A DNA stretch of 56,266 nt from assembly GCA_013138965.1 (NCBI GenBank), contig WTBT01000077.1, positions 1-56,266 on the forward strand, in the 5' to 3' direction. Under the pieces are notes generated by a model. The model saw only the letters and a program-made list of their open reading frames with translations, was not told where the DNA came from and searched no databases. This DNA comes from Candidatus Aegiribacteria sp. GTDB lineage: Bacteria > Fermentibacterota > Fermentibacteria > Fermentibacterales > JCC-6. Shown in pieces: positions 25,629 through 35,005 of the stretch (positions are counted from its first letter, which is position 1; each line of letters starts with the position of its first letter). A program made the position numbers and the translations under genes.

Positions 25629-27485
25629 ATGTCCAGCCATTCGCGAAAATTGAAATTCAAAGCAGAGACAAGAAAAGTTCTTGATATTGTGATTAACAGT
25701 CTTTATTCCCATCCCGACATTTTTCTGCGGGAGCTTATATCAAATTCATCCGATGCGCTTGACAGGCTCCGTTTCGAAATGCTTACAACCCCGGAACTGG
25801 ATGCCGACAGGGAGCTGAGAATCGACATTCTGCCGAATGAGACCACTCTCATTGTCCGTGACAATGGAATCGGTATGACCGAGGATGAGATGGCGAAGGA
25901 ACTTGGCACTATTGCCAGATCGGGAACTCGGAGTTTTCTGGAGGGGTTAAGCGAGCCTGATGGAGAGAAAACACCAGAGTTCATAGGGCAGTTCGGTGTG
26001 GGTTTCTACTCAACTTTCATGGTTGCGGATAAGGTTGAGGTTATTTCCAGAAAGACGGGAAGCGGGGAACCCGGACACAGATGGACTTCTACTGGCCATG
26101 ATACGTTTACCCTTAGCGAAGAGGAAGATATTCCGGAGGGAACCAGCGTTATCCTTCATCTGAAGAAGGATATGGATGAGTACCTGAAAAGCTACAAACT
26201 CAGAGAACTCGTGCGGAAGTACTCCGATTTCATCTCGTATCCGGTCTATATAAAGTCGGATGATAGCACCGATTGGGAAAAGGAACCGGTGAATTCACAG
26301 AAACCCATCTGGACCCGGCCCGAGGATGACGTTTCCGATGAGGAGTACAACGAGTTCTACAGACACCTGAGCTTCGATCCCCAGGAACCACTCTCCAGGC
26401 TCGTATTCCACGCGGAGGGCACAACTGAATTCTACTCACTGCTTTTCATACCTTCTTCGCGAACAATGGATATGCTCATGCCTGACTACAAAACCGGTGT
26501 AAGGCTCTTTGTTAAGAAGGTTATGATCGAGGAAGAGGCAGATGAGCTCCTGCCAAGGTATCTCCGTTTCCTCAAGGGTGTGGTTGAATCAAGCGATCTT
26601 CCGCTGAACATCTCCAGGGAGACCCTTCAGGAGAACAGGACTGTCAGGATCATAAGAAAAGCCCTGACCGGCAAGGTTCTTGGATTGTTTCAGGATATAC
26701 TTGAGAACGACATCGATAAGTACCGCAAATTCTTCACGGATTTCGGGGATATGATCAAGGAGGGCATCTACGCTGATATGCAGCACAGGGAAGAGCTTGC
26801 GGACCTCCTGCTGGTATGGACATCCCGGAGCGGAAACGAGCAGAAGAGCCTCAAGGAACTGGTTGAGGAGCTTCCTGAGGACACAGACCGCCTGTATTAC
26901 ATCACAGGAACCGACAGGAAGGAACTTGCGTCCTCACCCTACCTTGAATCTGTGGGCAAATCCGACGCTACAGTACTTCTCTTCGACAGCCCTGTAGATG
27001 AGTTCATGCTTCAGTCCCTTGGCGAGTACAGGGGCAAGAAGCTCGTATCACTTCTGAAGGAAGTGGATGAAGAGGATCTAAGTGATGCTGAAAAGGCTGA
27101 GAAGAAGAACGCTGAAGAGACCTACGCCGGTCTCCTTGAGTATATCAAAGACCAGCTTGGCGACAGCGTGGAGGATGTCAGGTTCTCACCCAGGCTTAAG
27201 GAGAGCCCCTGCATTCTGGTCAGCGACAGGAACGACCCCGGTGATATGCTGAGGCAGATGATGAGATCCATGAATCAGGAACTGCCGGATGCGAAGAAAA
27301 TACTGGAGCTGAATTCTGTTCATCCAATTATCGAAACCCTTCAGGATCTTTACGAGAAGGATAGATCAGGCGACAGGTTGAAAGATTACGTGCAGATTCT
27401 CTTCGACCTGGGAACGGTTATGGCCGGCGCAAGACCCGAGAATCCTGCTGAATTCGGCCAGCGGATAACCGACCTTCTCAAATAG
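25629..27485 (+). CDS. htpG: HtpG, Hsp90 chaperone
   Basis: The 618-residue protein has the GHKL ATPase motifs: FLRELISNSSDALDRLRF, DNGIGMTEDEM and GQFGVGFYSTFMV. The middle domain (RGVVESSDLPLNISRE-like) and the C-terminal dimerisation domain are also present. It is a cytosolic ATP-driven chaperone. ATG 25629 follows GAAGGTGG; the frame upstream to 25509 is inside the sulfatase gene. It is followed directly by a 28-bp hairpin repeat. Confidence 0.95.
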   Translation: MSSHSRKLKFKAETRKVLDIVINSLYSHPDIFLRELISNSSDALDRLRFEMLTTPELDADRELRIDILPNETTLIVRDNGIGMTEDEMAKELGTIARSGTRSFLEGLSEPDGEKTPEFIGQFGVGFYSTFMVADKVEVISRKTGSGEPGHRWTSTGHDTFTLSEEEDIPEGTSVILHLKKDMDEYLKSYKLRELVRKYSDFISYPVYIKSDDSTDWEKEPVNSQKPIWTRPEDDVSDEEYNEFYRHLSFDPQEPLSRLVFHAEGTTEFYSLLFIPSSRTMDMLMPDYKTGVRLFVKKVMIEEEADELLPRYLRFLKGVVESSDLPLNISRETLQENRTVRIIRKALTGKVLGLFQDILENDIDKYRKFFTDFGDMIKEGIYADMQHREELADLLLVWTSRSGNEQKSLKELVEELPEDTDRLYYITGTDRKELASSPYLESVGKSDATVLLFDSPVDEFMLQSLGEYRGKKLVSLLKEVDEEDLSDAEKAEKKNAEETYAGLLEYIKDQLGDSVEDVRFSPRLKESPCILVSDRNDPGDMLRQMMRSMNQELPDAKKILELNSVHPIIETLQDLYEKDRSGDRLKDYVQILFDLGTVMAGARPENPAEFGQRITDLLK

Positions 27486-27488
27486 GCC

Positions 27489-27553
27489 AGGGACGTACCA
27501 CATTTGTTCAACTTACCAATCAAATGTAAGTTGAACAAATGTGGTACGTCCCT
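27489..27553. repeat. 28-bp perfect hairpin of the AGGGACG class
   Basis: The arms at 27489-27516 and 27526-27553 are exact inverted copies with a 9-nt loop. They begin AGGGACG and end CGTCCCT, as does the hairpin at 37834-37874. It lies 3 nt after the htpG stop. This resembles REP/REPIN-type elements moved by Y1 transposases, and it could also act as an mRNA 3' end. The rest of 27486-27724 shows no gene. Confidence 0.8.
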
Positions 27554-27724
27554 ATCTTGCATCCCTATCTTGCACTGGTTACGGGGTCGACGTTTCAAGC
27601 GGGATACCGGTATGTTACAGCTATAGACTACTGGATTACTAACATTTCACCGGCACAGGATGGTGGAGCATGATCATTACTTTCTGAAACAGCAGTCAAG
27701 GCAGTTTTTTCAGAAAGGATTTTC

Positions 27725-29248
27725 ATGTATCAAACATATTTACGTTTCAGCAATGTCTCTTACACATACCCCGGTTCAAATCAGGAAGCGGTTTCAGCTG
27801 TTTCCATTAATCTCGACTCAGGCTGGACTGCGTTCGCCGGAGCCAACGGCTGCGGTAAAACAACTGTGCTGAAACTCGCGACGGGGCTCCTGACACCGGA
27901 TACAGGCTCGATCGTATCTTCGGCAGCCAGAGTCTATTGCCCTCAGAGAACTGATCATTCTCCCGAATATCTGGCTGAATTCCTCTTTGACTGGTCTTCG
28001 GACTCCATCCGATTGAGGGATATTCTTAAAATCGGAGATGACTGGGGAACCAGGTGGGACACCCTTTCCTATGGTGAGCGAAGACGCCTGCAGATTGCCG
28101 CCGCAATATGGACTCGACCGGCTGTTCTGGCCCTGGATGAACCTTTCAATCATCTTGATACGGATGGCAGATCCCTTCTGATTAAATCAATGAGGGAATA
28201 CCAGGGCTGTGGCCTGCTTGTAAGTCATGACAGACATGCCATGGACTTGCTGTGTACATCCTGCGTCCTGTTCTTCCGTGAGGGAATACAGCTTTACCGA
28301 ACAGGCTACACCTTAGCCATGAAAGCCGAACGAGTAAGACAGACATCCCTTGCGGGAAAGAGGAAAAGAGCCGGAGTAAAGTACATGCAATTGAAACGGG
28401 ATGCAAGGAGAAAGATGATACAGGCCAGGACGGTACAGGCCCACCTCTCCGGGAAGCGTATATCCTTCAAGGATATATGCAAGTACAACTACGATGGTCC
28501 ATCCCAGTATACCAGTAGAGTCCAGAATGCAGGGCGGAGAAGCAGGGAAGCCACTGCGAGAGCAGATAGAGCGAAAGAACACATGGAATCCATAAAATAC
28601 AGGAAGACTTACGGCAGCGGTATTGAACTCTTCGGGGAAGTATCCAGCAGAAACTACCTTCTTGAGATGCTTCCAGCGGAAATTCGGATTGGTGAGGCAA
28701 CCCTCTCGTATCCGCACCTTGAAATCCAATCCGAAGACAGGATAGCATTAACGGGCGGAAACGGAACAGGAAAAACCACACTGCTTACACATCTCAGTTC
28801 AGAACTGAACTGCCCTCCTGCAAAACTGATCTGGATTTCACAGGAGATCACCGCCGATGAGTGCAGTGGTTATCTGTCAGAGGTTAAGAAACTCTCCAGA
28901 GAAGACCTCGGGCGGATAATGACAATTGTCAGAAGGCTCGGAAGCGACCCGGAGAGGGTGCTGAGCTCCGAAGTTCCCAGCCCGGGGGAAGCCAGAAAAC
29001 TGTTGCTTGCGCTTGGGCTTTCAAAAACACCATGGCTTGTTATCATGGATGAACCCACAAACCATATGGATCTGCCATCAGTTGAGTGCCTTGAGAAGGC
29101 GCTTAACGATTATACCGGTGCACTGGTTCTGGTCAGTCACGACAGAGAATTTCTGGACAACACAACGAGTATTCGGTGGAATATCATGGACGGAAAACTG
29201 TCTGTTACAAAAAAAAAGTCTAGTGTCATATCCGGCCGGGTGTGTTAG
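27725..29248 (+). CDS. ABC-F type dual ATPase
   Basis: The 507-residue protein has two ATPase domains and no membrane segments. Domain 1 has GANGCGKTT, signature LSYGERRRLQIA, and LALDEPFNHLD with VSHDRHA. Domain 2 has GGNGTGKTT, the weaker signature SPGEARKLLLAL, and MDEPTNHMD with VSHDREFLD. An Arg/Lys-rich linker (about residues 205-290) joins them. The DEPxNHxD form marks ABC-F proteins, which act on ribosomes in translation or antibiotic protection. The subfamily is not clear. AAAGGA lies upstream of ATG 27725. Confidence 0.88.
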   Translation: MYQTYLRFSNVSYTYPGSNQEAVSAVSINLDSGWTAFAGANGCGKTTVLKLATGLLTPDTGSIVSSAARVYCPQRTDHSPEYLAEFLFDWSSDSIRLRDILKIGDDWGTRWDTLSYGERRRLQIAAAIWTRPAVLALDEPFNHLDTDGRSLLIKSMREYQGCGLLVSHDRHAMDLLCTSCVLFFREGIQLYRTGYTLAMKAERVRQTSLAGKRKRAGVKYMQLKRDARRKMIQARTVQAHLSGKRISFKDICKYNYDGPSQYTSRVQNAGRRSREATARADRAKEHMESIKYRKTYGSGIELFGEVSSRNYLLEMLPAEIRIGEATLSYPHLEIQSEDRIALTGGNGTGKTTLLTHLSSELNCPPAKLIWISQEITADECSGYLSEVKKLSREDLGRIMTIVRRLGSDPERVLSSEVPSPGEARKLLLALGLSKTPWLVIMDEPTNHMDLPSVECLEKALNDYTGALVLVSHDREFLDNTTSIRWNIMDGKLSVTKKKSSVISGRVC

Positions 29249-29304
29249 AATGTTACTGAAACCGGGAACTTTGCAGAAGCTGGCGCGTTAAATAACTGAA
29301 GGAA

Positions 29305-29613
29305 TATGCTTCACCTGACACGGGAGAGAAGTGTTCTGGAGTATTAACCTCTCCCGCGGAGTTTCAGATGGCTCTATCAGGCGTACCAACCACAGGCATG
29401 TTCTCTGTCAATCTGATTCTTCCAGGGGCTGCTGCGGCAGAGATCAATATCTTCGACGCATGCGGAAGGATCGTAGAATCCACCAGCGTATTCTGCCAGA
29501 CCGAAGCAGAATCCATTCAGATGAATGTCACGGAGAGTCCGGCGGGTATGTACATCGTGTCTGTGTCTGTGGAAGGAATCACAGAAACCGCAAGACTGAT
29601 AAAGATAAACTGA
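29305..29613 (+). pseudogene. orphan C-terminal sorting-type domain of a lost secreted protein
   Basis: The frame is coding-like from about 29305. It carries only the C-terminal beta-sandwich seen in exported proteins of this genome: FSVNLILPGAAAAEINIFD, ACGRIVE, PAGMYIVSVSVEG and ARLIKIN. ATG 29368 lies inside the domain and has no ribosome site, and no signal peptide is present. I read it as the 3' remnant of a deleted gene. Confidence 0.6.
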
Positions 29614-29626
29614 GCAATTAATCCGA

Positions 29627-29661
29627 ATACTCCTGGAGTTCGGCAAGACCTCCGGGAGTAT
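29627..29661. terminator. hairpin after the orphan sorting domain
   Basis: ATACTCCTGGAG (29627-29638) pairs with CTCCGGGAGTAT (29650-29661), giving 12 bp with one G-U pair and an 11-nt loop, 13 nt after the stop codon. There is no strong U-tract. It probably marks the 3' end of the lost gene. The stretch to 29855 contains nothing else that I recognise. Confidence 0.5.
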
Positions 29662-29855
29662 CTACAAGCTGGATCCATTTAGTGGTTCTGCTGATAATTC
29701 CCGGTTCTGCACCCGGAGTGCATGAGCAGAATCCGGACCATCAATATTTGCACCCGCTTCAGTGCCGGCAGAATGGGATTCGCATTGAATTCCCTGAAGG
29801 GGTTAGTGTTGAGCTTCCTCGATCTGCCGGTTCATTGCTGTTACCTTAGCAGGAA

Positions 29856-30305
29856 TCAATCACGAATGGAGAGGATGAAATCGCGATTGATGCAGAGGAT
29901 GTGTTCAGACTGGAAGAAGGTGAAAAACTGGATCTGCTGGTCCAGGTAATCCTTGACACGTCGGAAACCTTCAGGAAGGCTTATAAACAGGTCGGCCTCA
30001 AGGTCCTTATGAAGCAGGGTAGTAATATGCACACTGTACTTCTCACCCATCATGATGAGATCATGTACGTTCTTCTCTATCTCTGCCCGGGCGAGCATGA
30101 TGTGGGTGCTGTTTATAAGTATATAACCGTCAACCGTTTTTACAGGGATGAACGGGGTTCCCTCATTCAGAAGTTCGTCAATCCGCTGCGGTCCCATTCG
30201 ATTTGTGGAGTATAACCAGAGATGGATTTCACCCTTAATTTCTGTGCCATCGGTAAGCGTGAAGAGAACTTCCTTCTTTTTCTTGTCGATTATTTCATTA
30301 CTCAT
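29856..30305 (-). CDS. hypothetical protein coupled to pilT
   Basis: The 149-residue soluble protein starts in the last codon of pilT (4-nt ATGA overlap). Two similar halves can be seen: EVLFTLTDGTEIKGEIHLW...GTPFIPV...GYILINSTHIMLAR, and SVHITTLLHKDLEADLFISLPEGFRRVKDYL...ILCINRDFILSI. Each looks like a small beta-barrel of the kind found in DUF6812-like proteins. It may modulate the PilT-type ATPase. I do not recognise a named function. Confidence 0.65.
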   Translation of the reverse strand: MSNEIIDKKKKEVLFTLTDGTEIKGEIHLWLYSTNRMGPQRIDELLNEGTPFIPVKTVDGYILINSTHIMLARAEIEKNVHDLIMMGEKYSVHITTLLHKDLEADLFISLPEGFRRVKDYLDQQIQFFTFFQSEHILCINRDFILSIRD

Positions 30306-31372
30306 CGGTATTCGAGTCCTTCTGCTCCTAACGGGAAAAGTCTCTTATCGACAGCGTATTTGTAGGCCTCCTCTACGGATATTTTCCTGGCCGTCACAAG
30401 AGCCTCGAGATCCTGATCCAAAAGCTGCATCCCCTTACTTTTTCCGGTTTGAATAACCGATGGTATCTGGAACGTCTTTCCCTCTCTGATCAGATTGGAC
30501 ACAGCTGCGTTAACGAATAGTATCTCCAGAGCGGCACAGCGTTTACCATCAATTGTTCTGAGAAGCTGCTGGGCTACCACTCCGATTATAGATTCAGCCA
30601 GTATGGTGCGGATCTGCTCCTGCTTATTTGTAGGAAAAACGTTGATGATGCGATCGACAGTTTTTGCAGCACTGCTTGTATGAAGGGTGCCAAACACAAG
30701 ATGGCCGGTTTCTGCGGCTGTTATTGCCAGCTCAATAGTTTCAAGGTCACGCATTTCACCGACCAGAATAATGTCAGGATCCTCCCGAAGGGAGGCTCTT
30801 AATGCCGCTTTGAAGGATCTGGTATGACTGCCAACTTCCCTCTGGTTAACCAGGCACCCCTGGCTGACATGAACAAACTCGATGGGGTCCTCGATAGTGA
30901 TAATGTGTTCCTTCCGGGTTTTATTGATGTGGTCTATCATGGCGGCCAGGGTTGTTGATTTACCACTTCCTGTTGGTCCGGTTACAAGAACCAATCCTTT
31001 GGAATATCGAGTGAAATCCAGGATGATGGGGGAAAGCCCAAGTTGCTGCACCGTTAATATTTTGTTCGGAATCATACGGAGGACGGCGCTGATACCGCGG
31101 CGGCCAAGAAAGATGTTGACTCGAAATCTGGCATCCATTGAGGGAACCTCATAGGCGAAATCGATATCATAAGTAGCTTCGAACTCTTCTTTTTGCGAAT
31201 CGTTCATTATCTCGTATAACATCATCATACTCTGGTTAGAAGTAATCTTATTATCTCCTATTGGAAATAAATCGCCAGAAATTCTCACCAGAGGAGAATT
31301 CTCCGGTGATATGTGCAGATCGGAGCCATCCTTTTTTTGTAGAATGCGTAACAGGTTGTCAATGGTCGCCAT
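30302..31372 (-). CDS. pilT: PilT-family twitching motility ATPase
   Basis: The 356-residue ATPase has an N-terminal PAS-like domain with SDLHISPENSPLVRI, Walker A GPTGSGKST, the Asp box TIEDPIEF, Walker B PDIILVGEMRD and the His box AETGHLVFGTLHTSSA. It should depolymerise type IV pili or drive a related secretion machine. No pilin genes are nearby. GGAG precedes ATG 31372. Confidence 0.92.
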   Translation of the reverse strand: MATIDNLLRILQKKDGSDLHISPENSPLVRISGDLFPIGDNKITSNQSMMMLYEIMNDSQKEEFEATYDIDFAYEVPSMDARFRVNIFLGRRGISAVLRMIPNKILTVQQLGLSPIILDFTRYSKGLVLVTGPTGSGKSTTLAAMIDHINKTRKEHIITIEDPIEFVHVSQGCLVNQREVGSHTRSFKAALRASLREDPDIILVGEMRDLETIELAITAAETGHLVFGTLHTSSAAKTVDRIINVFPTNKQEQIRTILAESIIGVVAQQLLRTIDGKRCAALEILFVNAAVSNLIREGKTFQIPSVIQTGKSKGMQLLDQDLEALVTARKISVEEAYKYAVDKRLFPLGAEGLEYR

Positions 31373-31592
31373 ACTATGCTCCTAACACATCGGATATCTT
31401 CATACTGAAAACCCAGCGGAAACAAGCTGTGTTATTCCTGTTACCTTCACATGCCAGCCATCATTATTTGTCTGAATTGACAATACCGATAATAGCATAC
31501 CTCTGTCAAAGCCCTGTGATCTTCACAGATCCAGGTATTCCGACGCAAAGGTAATCGTATTATTTAATTAACCCCCATCCCCGACTGTCTAT

Positions 31593-32717
31593 TTATGGGA
31601 GTTCCATTATCCAGATCTTATGAAATAACTCCGGATTCAGGGAATAGGCCAGCATCCCGTGCTCGTCGATCATGAAATCCCAGTACTGGGCGTCCTCACC
31701 CGCACCTTCAACCTCGGCTATGAACAGCAGTTCGCCTTCCATATCGTAAACATCGAATACCGGTACAAGTTCCGTTCCCCGTCTCACCCATATTCTGTTC
31801 TGAGAATCGTATCCAATGTCAGTCGTCATGTATCTGTAAGGGTTCGGGTCGTAATCGATCAGCACTCCCTGGGGAACGATACTGGTTAGCCAGGCTTCCA
31901 TCCAGCGTTTCTCCTCGGCGATCTCATCTTCGGATTTTTCTACTCGATCGACTTCACGCTGGAATTCAAGTGTCATATTCCCATCCCGGTCGAACACCCG
32001 GACAATGTAATCCTCGGTTGACATGGGAGTCAGATATACATTCCCATTACGATCAGCTGCGTATTCGGTGCTGAACATAGTCCTGTTCAGAATTTCGGTG
32101 AGATCTTCGGGATTGAAGGGGAACTCATCCTCATAATATATGGCTGTGGGTTCGGGAATATCCTCGTACCTTCCAACAATAAAGGAAGTTGTGGGCTCCT
32201 CTTCAAATGCAATAGTGATCTTCAGCGCTACGAAGGCGTTGGAATCGGCGCCTGTCATTCGCATGGGAGGGTTGTTGTTGAATTCCATGGAGACGCCTTC
32301 CCATTGCCCCTCAGGAGTAAACGTGTTTATTCCGCGTTGCATGGGATCGCAGATGGCAATTCTTCCATTACCCAGTAGAGCCATCGCAAGGGGCATCATA
32401 AGCTCTCCCGGCCCGCTGCCCTGGTTTGCTATTCTTCTGATGAATTCTCCGTCGGAGGAATATACCGGCAGGGAGTACGTTCCCCGGTCAAGAACGTATA
32501 TGTTCCCATCCGGTCCGTATTCCACGGCCATGATATTGGCAAACACATAATTACTGTCACCAAGTTCAATTCCAATCGAATCAACAATGGCGATGGAAAC
32601 CCTCTCCTCGGTTTCCTGAGGGGAGACCTGCGATATCTCGGAGCCGTTGCCTCCGCAAGCTGAAAGCACTACTGCTGTTGAAATGATAAATAACGCGGCC
32701 AGCATCATCCTTTTCAT
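31593..32717 (-). CDS. 6-bladed beta-propeller lipoprotein
   Basis: The 374-residue protein has a canonical lipobox, VVLSAC, near residue 22. Repeats such as YGPDGNIYVLDRGTYSLPVYS, NGRIAICDPMQRGINTF, DRNGNVYLTPMS and DSQNRIWVRRGTELVPVFD are typical of NHL/6-bladed propellers. It is anchored at the cell surface or in the periplasm and likely binds protein or carbohydrate. ATG 32717 is preferred over the preceding GTG. It is a single-gene unit. Confidence 0.75.
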   Translation of the reverse strand: MKRMMLAALFIISTAVVLSACGGNGSEISQVSPQETEERVSIAIVDSIGIELGDSNYVFANIMAVEYGPDGNIYVLDRGTYSLPVYSSDGEFIRRIANQGSGPGELMMPLAMALLGNGRIAICDPMQRGINTFTPEGQWEGVSMEFNNNPPMRMTGADSNAFVALKITIAFEEEPTTSFIVGRYEDIPEPTAIYYEDEFPFNPEDLTEILNRTMFSTEYAADRNGNVYLTPMSTEDYIVRVFDRDGNMTLEFQREVDRVEKSEDEIAEEKRWMEAWLTSIVPQGVLIDYDPNPYRYMTTDIGYDSQNRIWVRRGTELVPVFDVYDMEGELLFIAEVEGAGEDAQYWDFMIDEHGMLAYSLNPELFHKIWIMELP

Positions 32718-32868
32718 CACTTAAACATCCTTTCCGGTTAATCTTACAACTATCAATATTCTCGTTACACAGTGCCCGATGCGTTCATTTTCAGGAAATA
32801 AGCCTCCGGAATATGATTCCTGCTGCCGTGAAATTGAATTCCCGAAATTCTAATATACTTATCATTAA

Positions 32869-33056
32869 CGAAAAGCAAGGTATGCATGCTCAGAAACACC
32901 GGTTGCAGGTGACCTGCGCTTCCTTTTCGCAACCATGCAGATAGCTATGGAGCTGGAAAGAATTGCTGATTATGCAAAGGGTCGGAGACAGGGTTGTAAA
33001 CATATGCGAACGCGTTGTCTACCTCGTGTACCGGTGAAGTGGTGGATATGAGCTTA
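32869..33056 (+). pseudogene. phoU remnant with two frameshifts
   Basis: One frame reads TPVAGDLRFLFATMQIAMEL followed by ERIADYAKG, the PhoU helix pattern. After a frame change it continues as GDRVVNICERVVYLV, and after another as TGEVVDMS, again matching PhoU. Only about 60 residues remain. The pieces together show a decayed phosphate-transport regulator gene. The rest of the 32718-33123 gap holds nothing else clear. Confidence 0.6.
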
Positions 33057-33123
33057 AAAAAGCTATATAACCGGGTTTGAATAACATAGCTTTTCACACT
33101 CCGAGTTCAGAACCATGACGGGG

Positions 33124-34623
33124 TTAATCGATCCTGTGGGGAAATGTTGCGTGAATTGCTTTGGAGCCTCCTGAGAACCACCATATCGGTATGTAGATTG
33201 CAGCAGGTATGAGGAGAGCAGGAAGAAATGGTAATCTGCGAGTCAGAGGAATAACGGCGAATGCAGGCACCGAAGCAAGAATGGAAATGAGCGCTTCCCT
33301 CCAGATCGGCAGGGGATATCCTCTCCACCTGAGAAATACCCAGTAGCAGACAAGCATCAGTAAATTCCCCGCCACATAGAAAATTCCCGCGGAAGGCAGT
33401 CCTATTACGGGCATTAGCAGGAGGTTACCTCCAATAACAAGTATTACTGCCATGGTGGTAACGGGGACTACTATCCTGATTCTGTTCACGGCCAGGAGAG
33501 ATGCAAGCAGTATGTTCATGAGATATACGATTGCAAGCCCCGCCAGACATAGATACATACATAATTGCATGTCCTGAGAGCTGATGTCTCTCAGGTATTC
33601 ACTTCCCCATACGAACCTCAGGAATCTGTCTCCCGTAGATAAGATCGAAAGAGATGGTACCACAGCAAGGCCGGTGAAGATTCTGGCCATATTGCCGGTC
33701 TGCCGCTGATAGTTGCCATCCCTGAAGGCTCTGCATAAAGACGGAAACAGGGCACCGGGCAATAATGTCGGAACAACCACCAGGAGTATTATCTCTATTA
33801 TCTTTAGACATTCCTGCCATGCGGCTACAGCATTTTCACCGAGTATCTGTCTGATAAGGATATTATCCACCCTCTGGTGAATAACGATAATGATAATCAT
33901 GATACCAAGCGGTAGTGCCGCAACGAAAAGTTCCTTCAATTTTCTCTTGTCGATGGAGGGTATCACAGAGAATCCTATCCTTCTCAGGAATAGCATTGCA
34001 GCAATGGCAGCAGCAAAAGCTCTTAGAACGTAAGCTGAAGCAATTGCGGTAAGATTCATGTTAAGCCGAATAAGAAGCAGTACAGCAATCAGGCCTATAA
34101 TGCCCATCAGGGTCCTGCAGATAGATTCGTAAACCATTTTTTCTCTTGCTCTGAAAACCGAATAGTACATTTCAGCAAAGGACTCGAAGAAAACCGATAG
34201 GCCGATTATCCCTAGAATCAACATTCTGCCGGGAGTTAGCTGAAGAAGAAGACCTGAGATCATCAGCAGGGGGAACCCAAGCAGCGAAAGGATTATCCTG
34301 AGTGTAAGTGATGTTGATAACAGTTCCTGAGTATCGACAGGGCGAATACTTGAGCGCATGTTAAGAACCAGCGAAATGCCCATGTCGGACATGATCAGAT
34401 AAAACTGCCCAAGTACTATTACGAAAAGAAGGCCTCCGAAATCCCCATCAGACAGATACCTCGCGAGGAACATTATCGATACGAAGAGCGCACCTTTTCC
34501 TATGAACTGGCCAACCAGCATGAATCCGGTATTTGCAGCCTTTGATGATCTCTGCACACCTGAGATGTTATTCTTCTCGGCAGGAAGGAAGATGTTTATG
34601 AATCTCGATATAATGCTTTTCAA
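33124..34623 (-). CDS. polysaccharide flippase (Wzx/MATE-like)
   Basis: The 499-residue membrane protein has about 12-14 helices. Its start, SSKAANTGFMLVGQFIGKGA, then LARYLSDGDFGGLLFVIVLG, matches the oligosaccharide/polysaccharide flippase family, which moves lipid-linked sugars across the inner membrane. The annotated start is TTG 34623 with no good ribosome site; the true start may lie a few codons away. No glycosyltransferase genes are adjacent, which is unusual for a Wzx. Confidence 0.85.
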   Translation of the reverse strand: MKSIISRFINIFLPAEKNNISGVQRSSKAANTGFMLVGQFIGKGALFVSIMFLARYLSDGDFGGLLFVIVLGQFYLIMSDMGISLVLNMRSSIRPVDTQELLSTSLTLRIILSLLGFPLLMISGLLLQLTPGRMLILGIIGLSVFFESFAEMYYSVFRAREKMVYESICRTLMGIIGLIAVLLLIRLNMNLTAIASAYVLRAFAAAIAAMLFLRRIGFSVIPSIDKRKLKELFVAALPLGIMIIIIVIHQRVDNILIRQILGENAVAAWQECLKIIEIILLVVVPTLLPGALFPSLCRAFRDGNYQRQTGNMARIFTGLAVVPSLSILSTGDRFLRFVWGSEYLRDISSQDMQLCMYLCLAGLAIVYLMNILLASLLAVNRIRIVVPVTTMAVILVIGGNLLLMPVIGLPSAGIFYVAGNLLMLVCYWVFLRWRGYPLPIWREALISILASVPAFAVIPLTRRLPFLPALLIPAAIYIPIWWFSGGSKAIHATFPHRID

Positions 34624-35005
34624 GGTGTTTGGCCCGGAAGGAATCCCCGTGGGTTACAGAAGAGCCGCTTCACAACCTTGTATTTGTTATAATTTTCGTA
34701 CGGCAGTGCAGTTCTCCTGTCTCCGGGGAAATTTAATTCTCACCTGATATAAGTCTAAAATACGCAACTGAATGACAAGTTACAATACTGTCTAGCCCTG
34801 CTGAAAGAGGCTTCCTGAAGATTGATACAGGATACTGTTCCGGATGTCTTTACTTCTTGTTAAGTCATACTGGCGATTAATCGTCGAAACGATTTGTCCT
34901 GATGTGACAGGGAGTTTTCCCGTTATTCCTGTAGTAATTCTGATGGTTGTTCTCAGCAACCCAGAAGTCTTCAAAGGGTTCGATCCGGGTGACGATATCG
35001 TAACA
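34624..35005. other. gap without a supported gene
   Basis: Open frames occur on both strands at 34792-35053, but neither has a recognisable pattern or ribosome site, and they contradict each other. I see no repeat or hairpin of note. Confidence 0.3.

Noticed and set aside
30302-30305. Possible frameshift joining pilT and the next gene into one protein
   Set aside because: The 4-nt ATGA overlap is normal translational coupling, and PilT already has full family length.
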